From: Pseudomonadota bacterium
GTDB taxonomy: Bacteria; Pseudomonadota; Alphaproteobacteria; Acetobacterales; Acetobacteraceae
Reading direction: 5' to 3'
Assembly (NCBI GenBank): GCA_018240405.1
Contig: JAFEFW010000627.1
Location: 1-64,000 of the forward strand
Length of the DNA: 64,000 nt
Shown here in pieces: positions 33,010 to 41,325 of this stretch (positions are counted from its first letter, which is position 1; each line of letters starts with the position of its first letter). A program made the translations under genes and the position numbers. A model generated the notes under the pieces. The model saw nothing but the letters and a program-made list of their open reading frames with translations. It was not told the DNA's origin and did not search any database.

Positions 33010-35232
33010 TCATCGGAAAAACTGGCCGGGGCCGGTCGGCGTTGCCGGCAGGCGCGCCGGCGGAACCGTGCCTTTCGGCAGCGGCGCTGGTGGCACCGTA
33101 CGCGGCGCCAGCGTTGGCGCGATCGACTGCAGCTTTTCGCGCAGCTCCTCGGTCAACACCTGTGCCTGCGCCTCCTGCGAAACGATGCGCGGGTTCAGCA
33201 GTACCAGCAGTTCCGTCCGCTTGACCTGGTTGTTCCATGATCCAAACAACCAGCCGAGGAAGGGAATGCTGTTCAGGAACGGAATTCCGGCTTTCTGCCG
33301 CAAGGCCTGGTCCTGCATCAACCCGCCGATGGCGATGGTGTCACCGGTTTCCATATTGACCGAGCTCTCGATGCGGCGAAGCGCGATTGTCGGCGAGGAA
33401 ATGTTGGAAAAGGTGTTCTGCGTCGGTTGGCTGACTTCCTGGAAGATGTCCAGTGAAAGATTGCCGCCGGCGCCGATGCGCGGCGTCACCGAAAGGATGA
33501 CGCCGGTGTCGCGCATCTGCACGCTGTTGACCAGCGGCGCATTGGGATTGTCCGTCGACTGCTGCTGCTGGGTCAGGATCGGCACCTGGTCGCCGACTTG
33601 CAGCGTCGCGACTTCGTTGTCCAGCACCAGCACGCGCGGCGCCGAAACGACGTTAACGTTCACCAACGTACTGAGCGCCTTGACGATAACCGTAACGTTC
33701 TTGTTGTGAAAGACGTAGGCGAGTCCCTGACCGAGGGCGCCGGTTGCTGGCGTCGCCGACAACAGCGTTGCCAAAGGACCAACGCCGGACTGCAAGGAAG
33801 CGGTGTTGTTGCTATCTGAGAACAGCGCGTCCAGGCCGAACTGCAAGCCGTCAGTCAGCTGCACTTCCGCAATGACCGCCTCGATCAGGACCTGGCGCGG
33901 GCGGACATCCAGCGCGCCGATCGCCTGCTCGATGATCCGATAGTCGGACGGTGAGGCCAGGATCACCAGCGCATTGCGTCCCGGGTCCGGCTGCACCCGC
34001 ACAGGACCCGACAGACCGGTCCCGGCAGTGGCTTGCGACGCTGCATCAAGCGGCCCCAGCAGCACCTCGCTGCCCGACGGCATACCCGGCGCTGGTGCGA
34101 GCGGTGGCGTCGTGGCTTGTGTGATGCCCTGTCCCATGCCGGGGACGCGAACGCCCAGGCTGCTGCTACTGCTGCTGGCGGAACCGACCGAGAGTTGCCC
34201 GAAGGCGCCACCCGGCGGTGCACGCGGCGTGGCGGGCCCCTGTTGTGTGCCGAAAATGCGGGTCAGCACCTCCGCGACGTCGCCGGCGCGGCGGTTGATG
34301 ATGGGGCGGACATGCACGAAGCTGGTGGCCGCAGACTGCACATCGAGGTCGGTGATCAGCTTGCGCGACCAGGCCAGCCCGCGTGGATCGCCGGCAACCA
34401 CCAGGACGGCGTTCAGTCGCTGCACAGGCTCGAACACGACGCCGGATTTCGGACCCGCGACCGCCGTCAGTTCCCGCGCCACAGTCGTCGGACTGGCATG
34501 ACTCAGCGGATAGATGCCGAAGGACCGCCCGGCGAGCGTGCCGGTGTCGAATAGATCCAGCAGGCTTTGCAGGCTGGCAAGCGCCGGGGCAGGGCCGGTA
34601 GCGACAATGGCCGTGTTGTTATCGGCTGGCGCGAGTCGGACCTGCCCGGCAAGCGCTGGCTGCAGCGCCGCGATCAGGCTGGCGGTATCGACCTGCCGGG
34701 GACGCAGTGTAATCGATCCATCCTGTCCGCCGCTCGTACCGGACAACTCGCCGACCCGGCCAACGCGCACCCGGCCATTGATCAACGCAATACCGAAGCC
34801 GTAGGGCCGCAGCGCCTGGTCGAGCAGGCGTGGCACCTGCGACACCGGCACCCGGTCTGGCGTCTGCAACGTCATCTGCCCCTGCACGGCCGGGTCGATA
34901 TCCGCTGTCATGCCCATGATGTCGCGAATCACGTCACCGGCGACTGCGGCAATCGGCATGTCGACATAGTTCAGGCGTGCGAGTTGATCACCGGTCACCA
35001 CCGGCAGCGTTCGCCCAGTCGGCATCGTCGCGGCCAGAGTGGCGGCCTGTCCAAGCTGCTCCATCGCCCGGGGAGGGCGCTGCGGCGCGAGAACTGTAGC
35101 AGGCGACGACACATCGTTCTGCCCTGGTCCCGGCGTGGGCAGGATGCCACGTTCGGCAATGCTCAGCGGCGCCTCACAGGACGTAAGCAGGACAAGGCTG
35201 GCGACTGCCGCCAATCTCAGCCGGAGACGCAC
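33010..35232 (-). CDS. sctC: Lipoprotein secretin of GspD architecture in the T3SS locus
   Basis: The 740-aa outer-membrane protein has a lipoprotein signal (VASLVLLTSC, Cys19), then N0 (LARLNYVDMPIAAVAGDVIR), N1 (DTASLIAALQPALAGQVRLA) and N2 (SHASPTTVARELTAVAGPKS). N3 is interrupted by a Ser/Gly/Pro-rich loop. The secretin barrel carries RQVLIEAVIAEVQLTDGLQF, VGDQVPIL and MRDTGVILSVTPRI, followed by a Pro-rich tail. Having both N1 and N2 plus a lipobox is a type II (GspD) trait; T3SS secretins usually have N0-N1-N3 and rely on a pilotin. No other T2SS gene is nearby and no other secretin occurs in the window, so it probably serves as SctC. An orphan GspD remains possible. Confidence 0.8.
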   Translation of the reverse strand: MRLRLRLAAVASLVLLTSCEAPLSIAERGILPTPGPGQNDVSSPATVLAPQRPPRAMEQLGQAATLAATMPTGRTLPVVTGDQLARLNYVDMPIAAVAGDVIRDIMGMTADIDPAVQGQMTLQTPDRVPVSQVPRLLDQALRPYGFGIALINGRVRVGRVGELSGTSGGQDGSITLRPRQVDTASLIAALQPALAGQVRLAPADNNTAIVATGPAPALASLQSLLDLFDTGTLAGRSFGIYPLSHASPTTVARELTAVAGPKSGVVFEPVQRLNAVLVVAGDPRGLAWSRKLITDLDVQSAATSFVHVRPIINRRAGDVAEVLTRIFGTQQGPATPRAPPGGAFGQLSVGSASSSSSSLGVRVPGMGQGITQATTPPLAPAPGMPSGSEVLLGPLDAASQATAGTGLSGPVRVQPDPGRNALVILASPSDYRIIEQAIGALDVRPRQVLIEAVIAEVQLTDGLQFGLDALFSDSNNTASLQSGVGPLATLLSATPATGALGQGLAYVFHNKNVTVIVKALSTLVNVNVVSAPRVLVLDNEVATLQVGDQVPILTQQQQSTDNPNAPLVNSVQMRDTGVILSVTPRIGAGGNLSLDIFQEVSQPTQNTFSNISSPTIALRRIESSVNMETGDTIAIGGLMQDQALRQKAGIPFLNSIPFLGWLFGSWNNQVKRTELLVLLNPRIVSQEAQAQVLTEELREKLQSIAPTLAPRTVPPAPLPKGTVPPARLPATPTGPGQFFR

Positions 35233-35596
35233 GGGGATTCCGAAAACCAGGGCAGGCTCGGCTTTGTTGACCTAAGCATTTTCCCGAACCGGCCACTATC
35301 GTTTCAAGGTGGAATGGATAGCGCGGTGTGGCAACGTCCGTCCAGCCATCTGCATGCGTCGCCGGACGGTTGGTGTACCGGATCCACACATCGCGGAAAT
35401 GAACTGCCCCATTCGGCTTGGACATCTGTAACGGGACAGCGGACTGTCCTGAATCGTTTTGGCAGGCACAACTCCGCCATGACGACGCATAAGCAGGCAC
35501 GCTCGACACCGGCATGCCGCTCGTTTCCGCGGCCTGTGCATTTGGCTCGACTCTTGGCTGCCGGCGGGCAGCCAAGAGTCGAGCCACTGGCCGGCG
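35233..35596. other. Intergenic region between secretin and translocator operons
   Basis: About 360 bp between the secretin start and the translocator operon end. No convincing gene is present. It should carry the secretin promoter, not identifiable by eye, and holds a strong hairpin at 35544-35585. Confidence 0.4.
35544..35585. terminator. Perfect 19-bp hairpin ending the translocator operon
   Basis: GGCTCGACTCTTGGCTGCC (35544-35562) is perfectly complementary to 35567-35585 around the loop GGCG. It lies 11 bp beyond the stop of sctA on the minus strand. No T-tract follows. Stem and loop lengths equal those of the hairpin at 24681-24722, but the sequence differs. Confidence 0.65.
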
Positions 35597-36190
35597 TCAG
35601 ATCTTCTGAATGATGCCAGCCATGGTCTGCTTGTCCTGGGCCTGCAGGCTGGACATCAGTTCCACGGTCTGATTCAGGCGTTGCATACCTGCCTGCAATT
35701 GGATCATTTCCATCTGTGAATTTGTGCTGACGGTCTCGATCGACTGCTTCAGGTTGTTGATCATCGTGTCAATTTTCTCCTGCGTGAATTTTCCGGCAAT
35801 GGGCCCCCCTTTTTCTCCCGCGCTGGGAGACGGTATGTTGTTGCGGTTGAAAAAATCGCTCGCCGTGTGGATGTTCGGGTCCTTTTCACCATCACGGTTG
35901 TGCATTTGCGCGAGAATCTGCGACGCATCGACCGCGTCATGCTCGGTGTTTGTCTTCGGCCGGTTCTTGCGCAACTCGTTCAGCACGTTCCCAGCATCTT
36001 TCAGCCACTGGTTACGCTCCTGCATGTCCTTGAATTGTCCCTGGACCTGGTCCTGGACGATGTTGTGGCGTTCCATCATCACCATCATCGCCATCTGCGT
36101 AACATTTACACCGGAGGCGAACTCACTCATCGTGTTCAGACCAGCGATGTATCCTTGGCCAATGGGGCCTTGCGACGGGTTGATTGCCAT
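35597..36190 (-). CDS. sctA: T3SS filament/tip protein, EspA/SseB-like
   Basis: The 197-aa protein matches the size of EspA, SseB and EseB (192-198 aa). It shares their layout: an N-terminal helix with a short hydrophobic face (NVTQMAMMVMMERHNIVQDQ), a coiled segment (QFKDMQERNQWLKDAGNVLN), a middle element with an NxI turn (SDFFNRNNIPSP) and a long amphipathic C-terminal helix ending QDKQTMAGIIQKI. Such proteins form an extracellular sheath on the needle that joins it to the translocon. The C-terminal helix would self-assemble. It is the last gene of the translocator operon, after sctB. Assignment rests on architecture and context. Confidence 0.62.
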   Translation of the reverse strand: MAINPSQGPIGQGYIAGLNTMSEFASGVNVTQMAMMVMMERHNIVQDQVQGQFKDMQERNQWLKDAGNVLNELRKNRPKTNTEHDAVDASQILAQMHNRDGEKDPNIHTASDFFNRNNIPSPSAGEKGGPIAGKFTQEKIDTMINNLKQSIETVSTNSQMEMIQLQAGMQRLNQTVELMSSLQAQDKQTMAGIIQKI

Positions 36191-36268
36191 GATGGAGCTC
36201 CTCTCCTCTGTTGCTGACTTGACCGTAAGCGGTTGCGGCGGCGCCGAATCACGCCCACTGACCGCAAC

Positions 36269-37117
36269 TCATGCCATGTTCATGCGCTGGGCAACGGCAT
36301 TATCCATGGATGCCTCCGTCTGCTGAATCTGGCTGAAATTCTGCAGGACGGTGGCGATCAGCTGTGCCATTTCGTGCTTCAGGTCGCCCTCTTCATCGGC
36401 TTTGGCCTGTTCCCGCGCAGCTTCCGCCTGATCCTCGCTCTTCTGCGCCTCAAAATGCTGGGCGATGACCTGCGGGATCGCGCCGCCGATCTTGCCGCCC
36501 TCACTGACCAGCGTCGCGCGAAAGCCCGGTAGCGCCGATGCTGTCTGAAACGCAACCCGGCCAGCCTCGACCGCAGCCTGGTGCGCGTCCGGCGTCTTCT
36601 CCAGAACTCCCTTGTAGGCCTGGTCGAACTTCGTCTGGGCCTTCAGCGTGCTGGACGCGTTCATCGCACCACCGACAACCTGGGCGAGCGATGTGACCGC
36701 CGTTGCCGTAAACGCCATCCACGCGCCGGCACGGGCATCGTCAGCCGCCTTCTTCGCGTCTGCTTCCACCTTGTTCAGCCGAACCTCGCGGTCGATCCGA
36801 GCGACCTGCTTCGACTCCTGGCCTGCCTCCAGCAAGGCGCTGAAGAGTTCAGTCAGACGGAATGCGACGCCCGGCTTCAATGCGTTCAGGGTCAGGGCCC
36901 CTTCGGTGCCGCCGCGCGGGCCGGGCGCGCTCAATACGGGCATGTCGGATGTAAGGAGATCCGGCGCCGGCGCCGTGCCGGGTGGCACATCCGGCACCGG
37001 CGCATTATCCAGCACGCCCGATGGCGGCACCTTGGTGCCGGTCGGCGGGACCAGAACAGGGGTCGGGATGAGCCCGGGATGGGCTCCTGAAACGCCGCCA
37101 TCTACCTTGGTCGTCAT
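36269..37117 (-). CDS. sctB: T3SS minor translocator (SctB; YopD/EspB/SseD class)
   Basis: The 282-aa secreted protein has a Pro-rich N-terminus (~1-75) and an amphipathic helix (AFRLTELFSALLEAGQESKQ). One moderately hydrophobic segment follows (AGAWMAFTATAVTSLAQVVG, ~130-150), then coiled C-terminal helices (AQKSEDQAEAAREQAKADEE and the end). One membrane segment and this size fit the minor pore subunit that inserts with SctE in the host membrane. It starts 21 bp after sctE. Primary sequence is too divergent for naming beyond class. Confidence 0.65.
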   Translation of the reverse strand: MTTKVDGGVSGAHPGLIPTPVLVPPTGTKVPPSGVLDNAPVPDVPPGTAPAPDLLTSDMPVLSAPGPRGGTEGALTLNALKPGVAFRLTELFSALLEAGQESKQVARIDREVRLNKVEADAKKAADDARAGAWMAFTATAVTSLAQVVGGAMNASSTLKAQTKFDQAYKGVLEKTPDAHQAAVEAGRVAFQTASALPGFRATLVSEGGKIGGAIPQVIAQHFEAQKSEDQAEAAREQAKADEEGDLKHEMAQLIATVLQNFSQIQQTEASMDNAVAQRMNMA

Positions 37118-37138
37118 CGCCAGCCTTGCCTCCGAATT

Positions 37139-38215
37139 CTAAGCTGTCTGCTGCCTGATCTCTTGCAGCACAGTGCTGGTGGTCCGCGATTGGGTCTGCA
37201 GGATGTCGATGACTTTGCTGGATACCTCGGACATCGTGTCCATGATTTCCTGGATGGCGTCCTGCTCGTCTTCGATCTGCTGCTGCAGTCGCCGCAGGAA
37301 CGCCTGGTTTTCGGTAACCGATGCCTGTCTCAGCGTGGCAGTGGCGGCGTTGGCGCCGTTAATCAGGCCGGTCGCGCCCTGACCCACATTAACGAGGGAG
37401 TCCGCCACCCGGGTCGCCGTGGTGAGGGTCTGACCGGTCTTACCGAGCGCTTGCGGAACGACCTCGAACACAGCCTTGATCTTGGCGCCCGCAGCCATCA
37501 ACGTCTCGCCGAACTTACCAGCCTTGCCGAGTACCTTGGTGGCGAGGTTCGCAACGGTGGACGAAGCGCTGGCGAAGCTGGCGCCGATTGTCACGCCGGC
37601 GATGACAAGGTTGATACCCGCGGTGATCCAGGCCGCCGTCTGCTTTGCCTCATCGGCAGGTATGGGCGGCTTGCCGTTTTCCAGCCCTTTCGCGATGGAC
37701 TCGGTCATCTTGTCCATCTCGCCGGTCTCATTCAGTGTCGCCATGACCGCACCGACCGCGGCCGCAACGATCGCGCCGGCGCCGCCGGTCAGTACGGCCA
37801 GGCCCACGGACAAGCCGACACCGACCCAGGTCAGCACCTTGGCGACAGTCTTGCCCGTCTCGCCGTCCTTGACCGCCTTCTGGACCTCTTCAAGCTTCTT
37901 GGCGATCTCCTCATGCGTGCTCTTGATGACCGCGACCTTGTCGTGGATCCCTTCCACTGCGCCAATCTTCTGCTGATCGGCGGTCTGCATCCGCAGGGTG
38001 ATGAACTGTGTGACAAGGTCGGCGACAACGTCGTGGTCGATCTGTGGCAGCGGCAGGAAGGGGACGTCACCGGCATCGGTCGCGTGTATGGGCGCCGGCG
38101 GCACGCCCTGCGGCGCATCGGTTCCGCCGCGCTGGGACGTCAGCGTCACCTCCGGCGTCACGCCCGCCAGCGGTCGCGTCGTACCGGGTCCGCGGATGGA
38201 GAGACTGTCGCTCAT
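37139..38215 (-). CDS. sctE: T3SS major translocator (SctE; YopB/EspD/SseC class)
   Basis: The 358-aa secreted protein has a coiled N-terminal part (GIHDKVAVIKSTHEEIAKKL) and two hydrophobic regions, one at about residues 130-165 (VGVGLSVGLAVLTGGAGAIV) and one at about 195-220 (AAWITAGINLVIAGVTIGAS). A coiled C-terminus (LRRLQQQIEDEQDAIQEIMD) follows. Two membrane segments plus KVLTWVGVGLSVGL-like wording are typical of SctE, which forms the pore in the host membrane. The ATG at 38215 overlaps the stop of the SycD-type chaperone gene (ATGA), a near-universal arrangement for these pairs. Confidence 0.82.
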   Translation of the reverse strand: MSDSLSIRGPGTTRPLAGVTPEVTLTSQRGGTDAPQGVPPAPIHATDAGDVPFLPLPQIDHDVVADLVTQFITLRMQTADQQKIGAVEGIHDKVAVIKSTHEEIAKKLEEVQKAVKDGETGKTVAKVLTWVGVGLSVGLAVLTGGAGAIVAAAVGAVMATLNETGEMDKMTESIAKGLENGKPPIPADEAKQTAAWITAGINLVIAGVTIGASFASASSTVANLATKVLGKAGKFGETLMAAGAKIKAVFEVVPQALGKTGQTLTTATRVADSLVNVGQGATGLINGANAATATLRQASVTENQAFLRRLQQQIEDEQDAIQEIMDTMSEVSSKVIDILQTQSRTTSTVLQEIRQQTA

Positions 38216-38718
38216 GCGGCGGCTTCGGACCGGTCGAGCTGTTGCAACATCAGCCGCGCGCGTTCCCGATAGGACGGTTGGCCGGTCTGCGCTCCTGAGA
38301 GTTCGATCACCGCGTCCAGAGCTGCGCGAGCCGTCTTCAGGTCGCCCAGCTTGATCAGGCATTCGGCAGCACGCAGCGAGATCTGTGGGTTTTCCAGGTC
38401 GAACAGCGCGGCCATGGCATAGGCGCGCAGGGCACCGCCGGGCTTGTCGAGCATCTGGCACGCGGCACCGAGACCGAACCAGAACCGGCCATCGGTCTGC
38501 CGGCAAAGACAGAGTACCTGGAAAAAGTTGAGCGCCTCCTGATACTTTCCGACGGCATAAAACCCGTGCGCAACGGAATACAGTGCTTCCAGGTCCTGAT
38601 CGGACAGCCCGGCGGCCTGCGCCAGGTCGGTGCGGCCATCGGTAATGTCCGCCATGACCTGGGCAAGCTCAGCAACGCCTTCCTGGACGCTGGAGTTGGT
38701 CACTGCCTCGCTGCTCAC
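38212..38718 (-). CDS. Translocator chaperone, SycD/LcrH/CesD type (TPR)
   Basis: The 168-aa cytosolic protein has three tetratricopeptide repeats: ALYSVAHGFYAVGKYQEALN, FWFGLGAACQMLDKPGGALR and LRAAECLIKLGDLKTARAAL. The first repeat FYxxGKYxEALxxFxxL is the SycD signature. Such class II chaperones bind the N-terminal segments of SctE and SctB and keep them soluble before export. It directly precedes sctE with a 4-nt overlap. Confidence 0.9.
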   Translation of the reverse strand: MSSEAVTNSSVQEGVAELAQVMADITDGRTDLAQAAGLSDQDLEALYSVAHGFYAVGKYQEALNFFQVLCLCRQTDGRFWFGLGAACQMLDKPGGALRAYAMAALFDLENPQISLRAAECLIKLGDLKTARAALDAVIELSGAQTGQPSYRERARLMLQQLDRSEAAA

Positions 38719-38741
38719 GCCGATGTCTCCGCTTCGCGCTG

Positions 38742-39029
38742 TCAGACCATCTGCCGGCCGGGGCGAACCCGTGGTGCCCGCGGCGTTGGTGCCTTGGGTG
38801 CGTCACGCTCCAGCTCATCGCGGAATTCCTGGATCTGCTTGGTGTACTCAGCCTGGAACTCAGGGCTCTGTTTCGCAAGGAAAGCGTTTCGTTCCTCGGA
38901 CGTGACGCCAAACTCCGCCGCCGCGTCCTCACCTGCCTTAAGTGCCTCGGCCGCCTGCTTCAGCAGCGCATCCAGTTTTTCAGTAGTCTGCTGCACTTGC
39001 CGCAGTGTTGCGTCGGCGTCGTCGGACAT
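38742..39029 (-). CDS. Small helical T3SS-locus protein of unknown role
   Basis: The 95-aa protein starts at ATG 39029 (GGAG 9 nt upstream). It is predicted mostly helical: ATLRQVQQTTEKLDALLKQA, AFLAKQSPEFQAEYTKQIQE, then a basic Pro/Arg tail (PRAPRVRPGRQMV). It lies in the translocator operon just before the SycD-type gene, the place taken in Yersinia by lcrG/lcrV. Its size is that of LcrG (95 aa), but I see no convincing sequence match. It could be a chaperone or co-regulator of the filament protein. Confidence 0.6.
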   Translation of the reverse strand: MSDDADATLRQVQQTTEKLDALLKQAAEALKAGEDAAAEFGVTSEERNAFLAKQSPEFQAEYTKQIQEFRDELERDAPKAPTPRAPRVRPGRQMV

Positions 39030-39058
39030 AGCCAATGTCTCCGTATCCAGACCGTTGT

Positions 39059-39508
39059 TTATGGAATGATAATGACGGACCCATGCATCGGCATCAGGCT
39101 CTCCTGCTGGCGCGCGGCAATGCGCGTCCAATGCACGGCGGCGTCACAAAACGCTCCTACACGGACGGGCAGATCATCGCCCGTCGATGCCTCGGCAATC
39201 AGCAGAAGGCAACCGTCAGGATCGGCGCACAACACATCCGCACCGACGTCGCAATACGGCAGATACTGACCCATCAGGGTGCGCAAGTCGTGTTCCTTGA
39301 CCCGAACCTGCGACTGGATGGTGCAAACCAGCCTCGCGGTGCGCTGCCCATCGGCGGTGGCTTCGATCCGCACACCGTCAACGATCGCCTCAATGCGGCC
39401 TGTTGCCGGATCTTGTTGCGACCTCTCACCGAACAGCACCCGGGAAAGCGCGGCAAGAATAGCCGGCTCATCCGGGCGACGGACGGAGGTACCGGTGTGA
39501 CCGCTCAA
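39059..39508 (-). CDS. Probable class I (CesT-like) T3SS chaperone
   Basis: The 149-aa protein has the alternating helix/strand layout of CesT-type chaperones: an N-terminal helix (PAILAALSRVLFGER), strands (RIEAIVDGVRIEATADGQRT), a middle helix (DLRTLMGQYLPYCDVG) and strands (ADVLCADPDGCLLLIAEAST). A C-terminal helix with Trp (VGAFCDAAVHWTRIAARQQE) follows. It is the first gene of the translocator operon and could serve the EspA/SseB-like protein or translocators. Similarity is by architecture only. Confidence 0.55.
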   Translation of the reverse strand: MSGHTGTSVRRPDEPAILAALSRVLFGERSQQDPATGRIEAIVDGVRIEATADGQRTARLVCTIQSQVRVKEHDLRTLMGQYLPYCDVGADVLCADPDGCLLLIAEASTGDDLPVRVGAFCDAAVHWTRIAARQQESLMPMHGSVIIIP

Positions 39509-39724
39509 CGCCCCTCCTCGAAAATTAAATGCGGTTTCTGAATTGTGTCGGGATATAAAATATATGTCAACAATTATGCAGCCACCTGTGAGGCGAGCTC
39601 AGGCGGGGCTTGGCTTTCATCGGGTCTCCATCAGACAAGTGCTACGGAGCCTGTATCAGTTTGCGATCCTTTTCTTGCGATCGTAATATCATCAAGATTA
39701 TCCTATCTACGGGAGGATGTGTGG
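39509..39724. promoter_or_regulatory. Divergent promoter region between translocator and structural operons
   Basis: This ~215-bp, visibly AT-richer stretch separates the minus-strand translocator operon from the plus-strand sct operon, so it must carry both main promoters. I see GGATATAAAATATATG (39551-39566) and TAATATCATC near 39684, either of which could include a -10 element, but no matching -35. No tts-box or PIP-box-like sequence is apparent. GGGAGG at 39711-39716 is the ribosome binding site for sctG. Confidence 0.5.
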
Positions 39725-40072
39725 TTGCAGCTTGATGCGTCGGTTCGGCGGCTCTTGACCGAGCTTGCTTACGTAGCGTGCATGACCAACGATGTGGCCA
39801 GAGCGCGCCGCATCATGGGCGGTTTGGCCGCGACTGATGCAGCTGATCCTGCCACCCATATCGGTTATGCGCTTGCCGACATGACAGTGAAGGACTTCGA
39901 CGCGGCAATCGTCAGGCTGCGGCCGCTTGCTGACGGTGGTGACACGGCCGCCACGGTGATGCTGGGCGTGGCACTGAAACTTGGAGGTAGAGCCGGGGAG
40001 TATGACGCGCTGATGGCGCGTCTGCCGCCGGGTGATGCCGCCAGGGCGGCATTGGCTGATGGATTGCGCTAA
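39725..40072 (+). CDS. sctG: Needle chaperone SctG (YscG/PscG-like)
   Basis: Starting at TTG 39725, 8 nt after GGGAGG, the product is 115 aa, the same length as PscG. It is a TPR-like helical protein: RRLLTELAYVACMTNDVARA, THIGYALADMTVKDFDAAIV, ATVMLGVALKLGGRAGEYDA. In Ysc systems YscG with YscE clamps the needle subunit YscF in the cytosol to stop premature polymerisation. A YscE-like gene and the needle gene lie at the far end of the cluster. The open frame extends upstream to 39545, but the extension is AT-rich promoter sequence without protein character. Confidence 0.7.
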   Translation: MQLDASVRRLLTELAYVACMTNDVARARRIMGGLAATDAADPATHIGYALADMTVKDFDAAIVRLRPLADGGDTAATVMLGVALKLGGRAGEYDALMARLPPGDAARAALADGLR

Positions 40073-40099
40073 CACCGGCAATGTTCGGGGAGGAAGCAC

Positions 40100-40555
40100 G
40101 TGGCCATTGATGTAGGCGCATTCGCCGGACAAGCCCTTCAACAGGCATTAAATCAGGCCTCGTCGGCTCCGCCTCTCGCGAAGCCGGGTGCTGTGCCCGC
40201 AGCGGAGAACGTTGCGGCACTGGAAAATGCCCTGAACGGCCAGCCACGTCCGCACGATGCGCCGCCAGCGGCCACCGAAGAAGGCGTGCGCATAGAGCCG
40301 GTAGACACCGCACCGGGCGCCTCCGGACCCTCGCTCGGCGATCGCATCCTTGGCGGGTTGACCCGGCTGAACGACACGACCCGCGATGCACTCGGTAAAG
40401 TCGAAGCGGCCGTCGGTCCAGGAGGTGAGATCAGCCCGGCTGATCTGCTGAAGGCCCAGTCCGCGCTGATGCAGGTGAGCCTGCAGCAGGACGTGACCGC
40501 AAAGGTCGCGGGCAAGGCAACGCAGACGTTGGATACACTGCTGAAAAACCAATGA
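40100..40555 (+). CDS. sctI: T3SS inner rod protein SctI (YscI/HrpB)
   Basis: The 151-aa secreted protein has a low-complexity N-terminal half and the conserved amphipathic C-terminal helix of SctI: PADLLKAQSALMQVSLQQDV, then TAKVAGKATQTLDTLLKNQ. This is close to the YscI ending (VELTSKVVGKTTQNIDTLMK). SctI polymerises as the inner rod or socket beneath the needle. The start is GTG 40100, preceded by GGGGAGGAAGC. Its stop overlaps the sctJ start (ATGA). Confidence 0.85.
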   Translation: MAIDVGAFAGQALQQALNQASSAPPLAKPGAVPAAENVAALENALNGQPRPHDAPPAATEEGVRIEPVDTAPGASGPSLGDRILGGLTRLNDTTRDALGKVEAAVGPGGEISPADLLKAQSALMQVSLQQDVTAKVAGKATQTLDTLLKNQ

Positions 40556-41325
40556 CGGCTAACCGCCGAAGCCGCCACTTTGCTCTTCCGGCGCTGCTCG
40601 CACTCGGGCTGCTGACCGGCTGCGGCAAGACAGAACTCTACACCGGCCTGAATGAGCGCGATGCCAATGAAATGCTCGCCCTGTTGCTACGCGCGGGAAT
40701 CGCCACAGACAAGGTCGCCGCCAAGGACGGTGTCACGCTGTCCGTCGACAGCGCCCGTGTGCCTGAAGCCGTGGCCCTGCTGACGGCGGCTGGTCTGCCG
40801 CATCGGGAATTTGCCCGTATCGGCGACCTGTTCAAGCGCGAGGGCATGATCTCCTCCCCGTCCGAGGAGCGTGTCCGATTCATTTACGGCGTCAGCCAGG
40901 AGCTCGAGCGCACGATCAGTACGATCGATGGCGTGCTGAACGCCCGCGTGCATATCGTGCTGCCCGGCAATGACCCGACCAACAAGATCACCAAGCCTTC
41001 GTCGGCGGCAATCCTGATCCGTTACAAGTCGGATGCGTCGATCGATGCGCTGGTGCCGAAAATAAAGGAACTTGTCGTCAACAGCGTCGAAGGCCTGGCG
41101 TATGACCGGGTATCGGTCGTCCTGGTGAAGGCCACCGCCGACGAACTTGCCGATCTGCAGACGTTGCAGCAACGCGCGGCGGCACGTTACGCGACGCTGC
41201 CGCCCTACGTCACGTATTCGCTCGCAGGCCTGCTGTTGGCGTCTCTGCTGGGCAATGGCGCGCTTGGCTGGCTGTTGTGGCAGCGCAATGGCCGGCGGCT
41301 TGCACCCGCATCGTCCCCGACATGA
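40552..41325 (+). CDS. sctJ: T3SS inner-membrane ring lipoprotein SctJ (YscJ/PrgK)
   Basis: The 257-aa protein has a lipobox (ALGLLTGC, Cys24). The YscJ/FliF ring domains follow: TELYTGLNERDANEMLALLL, VTLSVDSARVPEAVALLTAA, then RVRFIYGVSQELERTISTID and GVLNARVHIVLP. A C-terminal helix (VTYSLAGLLLASLLGNGALG) precedes a short basic tail. It forms the inner ring of the basal body with SctD. Length and order are normal. It is coupled to sctI and sctK by ATGA overlaps. Confidence 0.93.
   Translation: MTANRRSRHFALPALLALGLLTGCGKTELYTGLNERDANEMLALLLRAGIATDKVAAKDGVTLSVDSARVPEAVALLTAAGLPHREFARIGDLFKREGMISSPSEERVRFIYGVSQELERTISTIDGVLNARVHIVLPGNDPTNKITKPSSAAILIRYKSDASIDALVPKIKELVVNSVEGLAYDRVSVVLVKATADELADLQTLQQRAAARYATLPPYVTYSLAGLLLASLLGNGALGWLLWQRNGRRLAPASSPT

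Noticed and set aside
39545..39724. N-terminal extension of sctG
   Set aside because: The extension is AT-rich promoter-like DNA, and TTG 39725 has a well-placed GGGAGG giving the usual 115-aa length.
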